From Bremerella sp. P1 (GTDB lineage: Bacteria; Planctomycetota; Planctomycetia; Pirellulales; Pirellulaceae), in assembly GCF_028748185.1 (NCBI RefSeq), contig NZ_CP118164.1:5171814-5235813 (forward strand): a stretch of DNA of 64,000 nucleotides. Direction: 5' to 3'. A program made the position numbers and the translations under genes. Each line of letters begins with the position of its first letter. Within the stretch, counting starts at the first letter, position 1. The notes below the pieces were generated by a model. The model saw nothing but the letters and a program-made list of their open reading frames with translations, ran no database searches and had not been told where the DNA came from. Of the stretch, positions 45,567-53,700 are shown in pieces.

Positions 45567-47591
45567 GTGAACGGACTCAATCCGCCACAATTGGAAGCGG
45601 TAAATACCTTGTCGGGGCCCATGTTGGTGCTGGCCGGGGCTGGCTCGGGCAAGACCCGGGTGGTGACGTTCCGCATCGCGAATCTCATTAAACATGGGAT
45701 CAAACCGCAGCGCATCCTGGCGGTGACGTTCACCAACAAGGCCGCCGCGGAAATGAAGGAACGGGCCCTCAAACTGCTGGGTAAAAACACTCAGTCCGAG
45801 GACGAGCCGGTCGTTTCGACGTTCCACTCTCATTGTGTTCGTGTTCTGCGGCGACATATTAACCATTTGGGCTACCCCAACTCGTACACTATTTACGATC
45901 GTAGCGACCAGGAAATGGTGGCTCGCGGCGTGCTGCGTGAGATCCGCGTCCCTAACGAGACCCTCCGCCCTGGCGATTTGCTCAACTTCATCAGTCGTTG
46001 GAAGTCGGCCGGCATTCGCCCGAAAGAGGCCTTTGCCCACGCCGACACCGACAAGGCTCACCTCGCCGCCGTCGCGTTTCGCCGCTATCAGAACGCTCTC
46101 AAGTCGTGCGGGGCGCTCGACTTCGACGACCTTTTGCTGTGCACCGAAGAGCTGTTCACCAACTTCCCCAAAGTCCGCGAGCAGGAAGCGGCCCTCTTCG
46201 ATCACGTGATGATCGACGAATACCAGGACACCAACGCTTCGCAGTACCGCATCGTCCGCGGGCTGACCGAAGGGCACCGCAACTTGTGCGTGGTGGGGGA
46301 CGACGATCAGTCGATTTACTCGTGGCGGGGTGCCGAGGTAAAGCACATTCTCCGCTTTAAAGAGGACTGGCCCGAAGCCAAGGTCGTGCTGCTGGCCGAC
46401 AACTACCGCTGCACCAACGCCATTCTGACCGTGGCCAACCGCCTGGTCGCGTTTAACAGCACTCGCTACGACAAGGTCCTCAACGCGGCCCGGCATGGTG
46501 GCGACCAGCCCAAGGTCCTCTACTTCAAAGACGAAGAAAAAGAGGCCGAGGAAGTCGTCGGCGACATTGCCCGGCGTATCCAAGACCCAGCCGTTGAGCC
46601 GCGTGACTTTGCGATTTTGTTCCGCACCAACGAGCAGCCTCGCGCGTTCGAGCAGCAGTTCCGCGCGATGAACATCCCGTACACGCTGATCGGCGGGATG
46701 TCGTTCTTCGATCGCAAGGAAGTCCGCGACATTCTCTCGTACTTGAAACTGATCAACTCGCACCAGGACGAAGTGGCCCTGCTGCGGATCATCAACACGC
46801 CTCCGCGGGGCATTGGTCAGAAGACGGTGAAGGATCTGCTGGATCACGCCACCAACGAAGGCAAACCGCTGTGGGAAGTCCTGCCCCAGGCAGCCGCCCT
46901 GCGAGGTGGTTCTTCGACCACGACGACCGAGGCGATCAGCAAGTTCGTCCGCTTGATCAAGCATTATTCCGCTCGCTTGGGTAAGGATACTTTGACCGAT
47001 ATCGTCCGCGACTTGATCGGGGCGATCGGCTATCAGCAGGAACTTGCGAGGCTGTACCCCGACCCGAACGATCGCGAGTCACGCGAAGCGGCGATCGAGC
47101 AGGTCGTCAATGCCGTGAGTGCCTACGAGGATAAGAAGAAAAGCAAAGCGACCCTGGCTGGCTTCCTCGACGACACGGCCCTGGCCGGTGACGGCTTCGA
47201 TAACGAGAAAGAAAAGCAGCTCAAGAAGAACGGTGTCATCCTGATGACGCTGCACGCGGCCAAGGGGCTTGAGTTTCCTTATGTCTACATGGTCGGCATG
47301 GAGGAAGGCATCCTGCCTCACAGCCGCAGCTTGAAGGACGGGGACGAGGCGATCGAGGAGGAACGCCGGCTGTGTTATGTTGGCATTACTCGTGCCCAGG
47401 AACGCCTGACCTTTTCGTTCGCTCTGGCTCGCAAGAAATGGGGTAAACCTCGCCCCACCGAAACGAGCCGATTTCTGTATGAACTCACAGGCCAGGCCGA
47501 CAACCCCAACGCCGTCGCCCCGGAAGCCCGCAAGCCAGCGGCACCCAAGTCGGGACCGAAACGACCATCGGCCGGGGCCCGTCGAAGGTAG
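45567..47591 (+). CDS. pcrA: UvrD/PcrA-type superfamily 1 DNA helicase
   Basis: 674 residues from a GTG at 45567. Motifs: Q-motif LNPPQLEAV, Walker A LAGAGSGKTRVVTFR (near 22-36), motif Ia LAVTFTNKAAAEMKER, motif II IDEYQDTNASQYRIV, motif III VVGDDDQSIYSWRGA, motif IV ADNYRCTNAIL, motif V LMTLHAAKGLEFPYVYM and motif VI EERRLCYVGITRAQERL. A Pro/Lys-rich tail (APEARKPAAPKSGPKRPSAG) completes the protein. It unwinds DNA 3'-5' in repair and replication restart. It lies 2 kb upstream of the SbcD/SbcC-like pair but a separate gene stands between. Confidence 0.95.
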   Translation: MNGLNPPQLEAVNTLSGPMLVLAGAGSGKTRVVTFRIANLIKHGIKPQRILAVTFTNKAAAEMKERALKLLGKNTQSEDEPVVSTFHSHCVRVLRRHINHLGYPNSYTIYDRSDQEMVARGVLREIRVPNETLRPGDLLNFISRWKSAGIRPKEAFAHADTDKAHLAAVAFRRYQNALKSCGALDFDDLLLCTEELFTNFPKVREQEAALFDHVMIDEYQDTNASQYRIVRGLTEGHRNLCVVGDDDQSIYSWRGAEVKHILRFKEDWPEAKVVLLADNYRCTNAILTVANRLVAFNSTRYDKVLNAARHGGDQPKVLYFKDEEKEAEEVVGDIARRIQDPAVEPRDFAILFRTNEQPRAFEQQFRAMNIPYTLIGGMSFFDRKEVRDILSYLKLINSHQDEVALLRIINTPPRGIGQKTVKDLLDHATNEGKPLWEVLPQAAALRGGSSTTTTEAISKFVRLIKHYSARLGKDTLTDIVRDLIGAIGYQQELARLYPDPNDRESREAAIEQVVNAVSAYEDKKKSKATLAGFLDDTALAGDGFDNEKEKQLKKNGVILMTLHAAKGLEFPYVYMVGMEEGILPHSRSLKDGDEAIEEERRLCYVGITRAQERLTFSFALARKKWGKPRPTETSRFLYELTGQADNPNAVAPEARKPAAPKSGPKRPSAGARRR

Positions 47592-47617
47592 TTCGCCCAC
47601 ATCTTATCGAGGCCGCT

Positions 47618-48076
47618 ATGGAACCCTACGACGCACCAAAAAGCGAACAACCGGCGGCCACGCCCTCGCATCAATCCGAGGGAGGAACGCTCGAGCGGTT
47701 ACTGGTGTCGGCGTTCTATTGGTTCATTCATGGCGTCGTGACTATGGTGCTGCTGCTGGTGTTTGTCTTGGTGGTCCCCAGGTTTTTGCATCTCTTTGAA
47801 GAATTCGGAGTCGACCTGCCGGCCATGACCGTGGCCGTGGTGACCTTGTCCCGCGGGTCGGTCAAATTTTGGTTCCTGTTCGTGTTCGCATTCCTCTTCA
47901 TCGATACCTCGATCGCAATCGCCGTTTCGTTCTTGCCCCGGCGGCTGCAGTGGGTGACTCGACTTTGGTTCTGGGGTTACCTGCTGTTGGCGATCCTGCT
48001 GCTGTTGATCACAGGCATCAGCCTGGCAATTCCATATATGAATCTGATGACCAATCTGTCGACGATCATTTGGTGA
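47618..48076 (+). CDS. Small membrane protein resembling the C-terminal part of GspF
   Basis: 152 residues. A hydrophilic N-terminus (1-25) precedes three membrane helices: about 35-55 (FIHGVVTMVLLLVFVLVV), 85-107 (FWFLFVFAFLFIDTSIAIAV) and 120-142 (LWFWGYLLLAILLLLITGIS). The segment VVPRFLHLFEEFGVDLPAMT resembles the sequence in type II secretion/type IV pilus GspF/PilC proteins before their last helix pair (VPKFEELFxxFGxxLPxxT). It is far shorter than GspF, so it is either a relict or a stand-alone platform-like protein. It follows the helicase gene by 26 nt. Confidence 0.75.
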   Translation: MEPYDAPKSEQPAATPSHQSEGGTLERLLVSAFYWFIHGVVTMVLLLVFVLVVPRFLHLFEEFGVDLPAMTVAVVTLSRGSVKFWFLFVFAFLFIDTSIAIAVSFLPRRLQWVTRLWFWGYLLLAILLLLITGISLAIPYMNLMTNLSTIIW

Positions 48077-48123
48077 TGTTCGAGGTTTCCGCCGGCGCAT
48101 GACCGCGCACCCGCGCTCCTGTT

Positions 48124-48287
48124 CCCTCGCCCCTACGGGGAGAGGGTTAGGGTGAGGGGCAGTTCGCTTGTTGGAGGCGCATGCGCGAGCGGTGTTCCGA
48201 GATTGATCGGAACGTCGGTCTGGCGTTGTGAGGTCAAGGTCGCTCAGGAAACCCTCACCCTAGCCCTCTCCCTGCGAGGGAGAGGGG
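48124..48287. repeat. Intergenic pair of inverted C/G-rich repeats
   Basis: Left unit 48124-48159 contains GAGAGGGTTAGGGTGAGGG; right unit 48252-48287 contains CCCTCACCCTAGCCCTCTC, so the two form an inverted pair about 90 nt apart. Each also has its own hairpin (right: CCCTCTCCCT/AGGGAGAGGG). Related fragments occur at 57041-57060 and 63154-63197. Probably a dispersed repeat of this genome. Confidence 0.75.
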
Positions 48288-48297
48288 ACAGGATTCT

Positions 48298-49023
48298 TTA
48301 AGGCGGCCCGCGTTCATGGGCTTCACTCGTTTCCTTTGTCTTCTCGACCGCGATGCTCATGCTCGCTTCGTGAACTCGTCCGGGTGCCACGCCCAAGTCT
48401 GCTTGGGCGTGTCTTTGAAGCGCGTGGCGAACGCGTTCCCGTCGCGCCGGTGTGATCATCTTCTTGGACTCGCCATAGAGACGAACCTTTACCTGCTTCG
48501 TACGTTGTGGACGTGCTCCGCGCGAAGACGTTTCCTTCAGGCCATCCAGTTCCCGCTGCAACTGGTCGATCTCTTCCTGCTTCTCGCAGATCTCTCGGTG
48601 CAGTTGCCGATCGAGGGCCTGCAGGCGATAGAACGTGTACGCGAACAGTCGGGCAGCCTCGTAGGTGAGCGGCTCTCGAAGCGGCCGTCTGAGCCGATAG
48701 AGCTCGCGTTCACGAGCCCGCGTGGCTTCGTCGCGCTCGCGCGGTTCGCGCTGGTCTAGTGACGCAGGCCGAAGCCTGGTGGTTCGCCGGGTCGGCATTG
48801 GCGGAGGCGGGTCGGCGGGGAACTCGTGTGCCGCGATCTCCGGATCGATGGCGACGGCCTGGCAGCTGGCACCGTAGGAAGCAGGTTTCTCCGGCAGGAC
48901 CATCAACACTTCCCCGCAGCAGGGGCACAGCAGTCGGTTGCCATCGCGCACGGCAACCTGCGGAGCGTGGCCTTTCGAGCCAGCTCCGTGTGTTTCCGGT
49001 TGGGATGCGTGGTGATGGGACAT
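48298..49023 (-). CDS. Hypothetical protein with a CxxC pair and a charged coiled coil
   Basis: 241 residues from the ATG at 49023 (SHHHASQPETHGAGSKGHAP); the frame is open upstream to 49158 through a repeat element, so that extension is unlikely. Residues 30-45 have LLCPCCGEVLMVLPEK, a two-cysteine knuckle. Then PPPPMPTRRTTRLRPASL, a strongly charged Arg/Glu helix (REPRERDEATRARERELYRL) and a coiled coil near 145-170 (HREICEKQEEIDQLQRELDG). The C-terminus is basic (KKMITPARRERVRHALQRHA). No signal or membrane helix. Composition suggests a nucleic-acid or scaffold protein; I recognise no family and give no function. Confidence 0.6.
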   Translation of the reverse strand: MSHHHASQPETHGAGSKGHAPQVAVRDGNRLLCPCCGEVLMVLPEKPASYGASCQAVAIDPEIAAHEFPADPPPPMPTRRTTRLRPASLDQREPRERDEATRARERELYRLRRPLREPLTYEAARLFAYTFYRLQALDRQLHREICEKQEEIDQLQRELDGLKETSSRGARPQRTKQVKVRLYGESKKMITPARRERVRHALQRHAQADLGVAPGRVHEASMSIAVEKTKETSEAHERGPP

Positions 49024-49048
49024 GATGCTTCTGTGTGTTGATGAATCG

Positions 49049-49139
49049 TGTGCCACTGCCGCCCTCGGCAGTGCGAAGTGAGAACATGGTGAGCCATTCC
49101 CATTGGCTGTAAGAGCACTGGCCAGAGGCCAGCGGCACA
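49049..49139. repeat. Palindromic intergenic repeat
   Basis: CACTGCCG (49054-49061) pairs with CGGCAGTG (49066-49073). The outer TGTGCCACT (49049-49057) pairs with AGCGGCACA (49131-49139) with one mismatch, and TGGCCAGAGGCCA lies inside. The remaining gene-free stretch to 49509 also contains CGGGTACCAGGGTGCCGACC (from 49257) and nearby G+C-rich palindromic pieces, but no gene. Confidence 0.65.
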
Positions 49140-49509
49140 TTGAGGTTGGGATTGGCAACAGGGGAAGCGAGAGTGCTTCGATGGATGTACGTGTAATTTA
49201 CAGGCAGGGCACATCAGTAGGATAGTGCGCCTGGAAGATTTCTGTAGTCACGAAGCGGGTACCAGGGTGCCGACCCGCGACACGCGGGCCCTACTTCTTA
49301 TCCGCGGCCGGCCTGGCCTTGCCTATCCTTCCTGGCTTGCCAGCATGCAGCCCAGGTGGGTGGTGTGGGCTCGTCGGCAACGCAGCTTTGCTACTTTAAT
49401 AAATCTGGATAGGCGAAACTTTGACGTTTCGTTAAACTACTCCCAGTGTGCAAGCATGCATGATGCTATCGCATGATATTTTGAAGGTCGTCAGCCATGG
49501 AGAGAGGCC

Positions 49510-50730
49510 GTGACGCCTGGTTCCCCGTTCAGGTTCATTCAAACCGGTGATATTCATCTCAATCAGCCGCTCGGCGGGCTCGCTGAAGTCCCCAAGCATC
49601 TGCGCGAGATCTTCCTTAGTGCGCCGCGTCAGGCCATGCAGCAAGTGGTCGAGAACGCGCTTCTGCACGAAGTCGACTTCGTCCTGATCACCGGAAACGT
49701 ATTAGATGTGCGTCAAAGCAGCCCGGTCATTGTCGGGTTTCTGCTGGATCAGCTGGAAACACTCAGCGACGCAGGCATCAAAGTCTATTGGCTCGGCGGC
49801 GAGAGCGATCCGCCCGCTCGCTGGCCTGCTTCGATTCATCTGCCGTCGAACGTCCACACGGTTGGCCCCGGCAAGCCGGTCGAAATCTTGCATCAGCGCG
49901 GCGACGTCGCGATCTGCACGATCATGGCCCAAGGTTATACCGGTCGTGAGCCTGGTTGGAGCCAGTTCCGCCCCGACGCCGCCGGCCTGTTCACCATTGG
50001 GGCTCTCAACGGCGACTTCGAGTCCGACGCGATTGCCCGCAGCGGCATTCCTTATTGGGCGCTGGGTGGCAAAGACCTTCGTGACAAGCTGAACTGCTCG
50101 CCGGCAATCGCCGTCTACGCTGGCTCTCCCCAGGGACGGTTGATTACGCACAACGGTCAACGCAGCTGCACGCTGGTAGAAGTCGACGAAGAAGGGGACG
50201 TCACGATGGAAGCGATTCCAACGGACGTCTGCCGCTGGCAAAGTGAAATCATCGAGCTGGAAAACTGCAAGAAGGTGAGCGACCTGACGCAGATCATCAA
50301 GAACCGGCTCAACACGCTCAACACCACCAAGGGAAATCGCCAGTTGATGATCGACTGGCGGGTGATCGTCGCCAACGAAGCGACCCGCGACCTGCTGAAG
50401 GAAGAAACCTGGCAGGAGATCACCGACGAGCTGAACAAGCAGTTCGGCGAAGAACCGATGGGTTCGTGGACCTACGAACTGACGGTCGAAACGGCCTCGG
50501 TGATTCCCGAAGCGTGGTATCAGGAACAATCGATTTGCGGCGACTACCTGCGTTTGACGCGGGAGCTGGCTGCGGATCCTAGTCTGCCGATCGAGCTAAC
50601 GCAGTTTCTTTCCGAGGGGCACGAGGAAAGCCAGTTAGCCGAAGCAGTCTCTATTGAATCGAGAGAAAATCGCCGCCGTGTGCTGCAAGATGCACGCCGC
50701 CTTGGCGTCCGATTACTGCGAGCCGAGTGA
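49510..50730 (+). CDS. SbcD/Mre11-like metallophosphoesterase with degenerate metal site
   Basis: 406 residues from a GTG at 49510 with GGAGAG 5 nt upstream. The fold is that of SbcD/YhaO nucleases: FRFIQTGDIHLNQPLGG keeps Asp14 and His16 of motif I. The other metal motifs are altered: GDxxD reads TGNVLD (Asp to Asn63), GNHD reads GGESD (Asn, His to Glu98, Ser99), the LLH motif reads GALNGD (His to Asn167) and GHxH reads ALGGKDL (His, His to Gly187, Asp189). By eye, five of seven Mre11 metal ligands are lost, so nuclease activity is doubtful. The C-terminal half (about 240-406) is a helical capping/ATPase-contact region. It is coupled to the ATPase gene 50 nt downstream. It could be a structural Mre11 or bind a different metal. 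Confidence 0.85.
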   Translation: MTPGSPFRFIQTGDIHLNQPLGGLAEVPKHLREIFLSAPRQAMQQVVENALLHEVDFVLITGNVLDVRQSSPVIVGFLLDQLETLSDAGIKVYWLGGESDPPARWPASIHLPSNVHTVGPGKPVEILHQRGDVAICTIMAQGYTGREPGWSQFRPDAAGLFTIGALNGDFESDAIARSGIPYWALGGKDLRDKLNCSPAIAVYAGSPQGRLITHNGQRSCTLVEVDEEGDVTMEAIPTDVCRWQSEIIELENCKKVSDLTQIIKNRLNTLNTTKGNRQLMIDWRVIVANEATRDLLKEETWQEITDELNKQFGEEPMGSWTYELTVETASVIPEAWYQEQSICGDYLRLTRELAADPSLPIELTQFLSEGHEESQLAEAVSIESRENRRRVLQDARRLGVRLLRAE

Positions 50731-50780
50731 CCAACATAACCGCCGGCTGCCAGTGATGGGCCATCTTCAGGAGTGAAGGG

Positions 50781-53700
50781 ATGCAACTCAATCAAATTCA
50801 AATCGACGGTTTCGGTGTCTGGCACGACCTGAGTGTCGAGCAGCTTTCGCCGACCATCACCGTTCTGTTTGGCCACAACGAGGCAGGCAAGAGCACGCTG
50901 CTGCACTTCCTGCGAACGATGCTGTATGGCCAAGAGCCTGACGCCGAACGCCGGTACCTGCCGCCTGTGCATGGCGGCGAACCCGGGGGCGCGCTGCGCG
51001 TCAACGGTTCGATGGGCCGCTTCAAGGTGGTTCGTCGTTTCAATCACGACGGCACCGAAGAACAGGTTTGGATCGAAGCGAAGGATGGCACCAAGCAAAG
51101 CCGCGCGCAGCTGGATGCGCTGCTGGAAGGGGTCGATCGCCTCACGTACAGCAATATCTTCGCGGTCGGCCTCCGCGAGATGCAGCTTCTGGCCACGCTC
51201 GACGACAGCGTCGCTGCCCAAAAGATCTACGAACTAACCAGCGGTCTCGATCGTATTTCGCTGGCCGAGGTGATGCGCGAACTGGAGACCTCGCGCTGCC
51301 GGCTGATTTCCGGCGGTGAAGAGGAAGCCCTGGTCGACCAGCTACTCGAACGTCACCAGGTGCTCAAGAAGGAAATCGATCAGCTGCGGGGCGGTACGCA
51401 GGAATGGTCGAACCTTTTGAATCAGCGCCGGGCCCTGGAAACGCAGATCAATCAGTTCCAGTTCAAAGTGGCCGACCTGGAAAAGGTCGCCCAGTTCGTC
51501 GAAATGTGTCAGGCTTTGCGGCCCGAGATCAATCGCCGCAATAAGCTAATGGAGAAGATCGATTCGTACGGCGAACTGCCGGAAGTGTCGCGCGAGACGC
51601 TACGGCATCTGCATTCGCTGCAGGATCAGATCGCCAAGAAGCGGACCAAGTGCCGTGATCTGCGAGCCCACTACACCGAGCTGCGTGAGAAGCACAGCTC
51701 GATTCCGGTGAATCAGGAACTCGCCCGTCAGGCTGCCCGAGTCGATGCGTTGGGGGAACAACGCCAATGGATCTTGTCCCTCACGCAGCAGCTGGAACGC
51801 AACGAAGAAGAAGCCGCCCAAATCAATTCCGAGATCGACGATCTATGGGAACAAACGGGCGTCAAAACGCGCAGCGGCAAACGTCCGGACCTTTCGCGCA
51901 AGCAACTGCGGTCGCTGCGTGATCCTCTGCGTACCCTTGAGAACGCCACGCAAGAGCTGGAAGAAGCCAAGCGTCACACGTCGACCCACGAAGAAGAACT
52001 GCTGGGCGTCGAAAGCGAAGTCGAAGAGTCGCTCACCTCGCTGGGCGAAGAAGACCTGAACAAGGCCCTCACCAAGGCCGGCGACCTGGTGAACCTCTTG
52101 CGTCGTCGCATTCAGGTCGAAGACAAGATCGACCAAATCCGCGTCCAGTACCGCGAGTCGGAAGCGGAAACGCACGATCTGCTGGAACATCAGATGATGC
52201 CCAAGCCAGAGATGGTTTTCCTGGGGGCACTGTTCATCGCCGGCGGCTCGATGACGCTGATGTCGATCTTCGGCAATGCCCTCTTGATTGGCTCTGGCCT
52301 GGGGCACTTCGGCTGGATCTTCGGCTCGATGGCGATGGTTGCGTCGTACAGCCTGAAGCGGAAGATGGACAACGAAACGGCTCAGCATTTCGATTCGGCC
52401 AAGCGTCAGCTGATGCTGCTGGATCAACAGCTCGACAAAGCCGTTGCCGAACAGAAAGAGCTCGACATCTCGTTGCCACGCGGTAACGGGGCACTGATGG
52501 CTCGGCTCAAGAGTGCTGAAGACCACCTGACTCGTCTGGAAGAACTGATTCCGCTGGGACACAAGCTGGGCGAAGTTCGCGAGAAGCAAGAGTCGAGCAC
52601 CCGCGAGATCAGCGACATGGAAACCGCGGTCGTGCGGGCCAAGAAGAACTGGAAAGACGCCCTGCGAGTTCTCGACCTGCCGGACGATATCAATCCGGAT
52701 CGCGTGAAGTCGCTGGGCCGCTTCCTGGCTCAGATCCATCAGCATCGCAAACGCTTGAAGGCCATTCGCAGCGAAAACGAAATCGCGGAACGCGAACGCG
52801 AATCCTTGCTCGGTCGCATCTCGCACCTGGCCAAGGACGTCGGTGTGCAGCCGAAGACCAACGACGCCCTCTTGCTGCTGGGCCAACTGGAAGACGACCT
52901 GCTGCGTCAGGAAGGGAAGCACAAGCAGCGAAGCGGTCTGTTCGAGCAAGGCCAGAAGGTTCGCGGCGACTTCCGCCGAGTGGCCGAGGAAGCGAAGGAA
53001 TTGATCGCCGAACGCGAGCAGATTCTGGAAGAAGCCAACAGCGCCGACGAAGAAGAATACCTGACCTGGATCGTCAAGACGGAAGAAGTCGAAGAGCTGC
53101 AAGCCACGCTGGAAGACTTGATCGAGAAGATCGACGAAAAGATCGATGGCGAAAGCACGGTCGAGGAAATCGAAGCGTGGTTGGAAACGACCATCAGCAA
53201 AGACGCCGACGAACAGCTGGCCAAGTTGCTGGCCGACCACCAGCACTCTGAAAAGCGGATGCAGGAATGCTTTGAGCGTCGCGGCGAATTGAAGGTTCAG
53301 CTGGAATCGCTCGAAAAGAACGACCGGTTGATGCATGCTCAGCTGGAGCTTTCGGAAGTCGAAGCTCAGCTGGAAAAGGCCATCGAGAAGTGGCAGACGC
53401 TGGCCACCACGTCGTGCCTGCTCGAGCAGATCCGTCGCGTTTATGAAAACGATCGCCAGCCAGAAACGCTGCGATTGGCTTCGTCGTACATGAAGAAGCT
53501 GACCGATGGCCGGTACATCCGCATCTGGACGCCGCTGCACGAGAACACCTTGTTCGTCGAAGAAGCCGGTGCTGATTCGAAGAGCCTGGCTCACCTCAGC
53601 GAAGGTACCCGCGAGCAGGTTTTCCTCAGCGTTCGCCTGGCATTGATTCACTTGTTTGCCCGCCAAGGCCGGGTGCTGCCGGTGATCCTGGACGACGTGC

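Noticed and set aside
45372-46964. A 530-codon open frame antisense to the helicase gene
   Set aside because: No domain or plausible start; the sense frame contains all helicase motifs.
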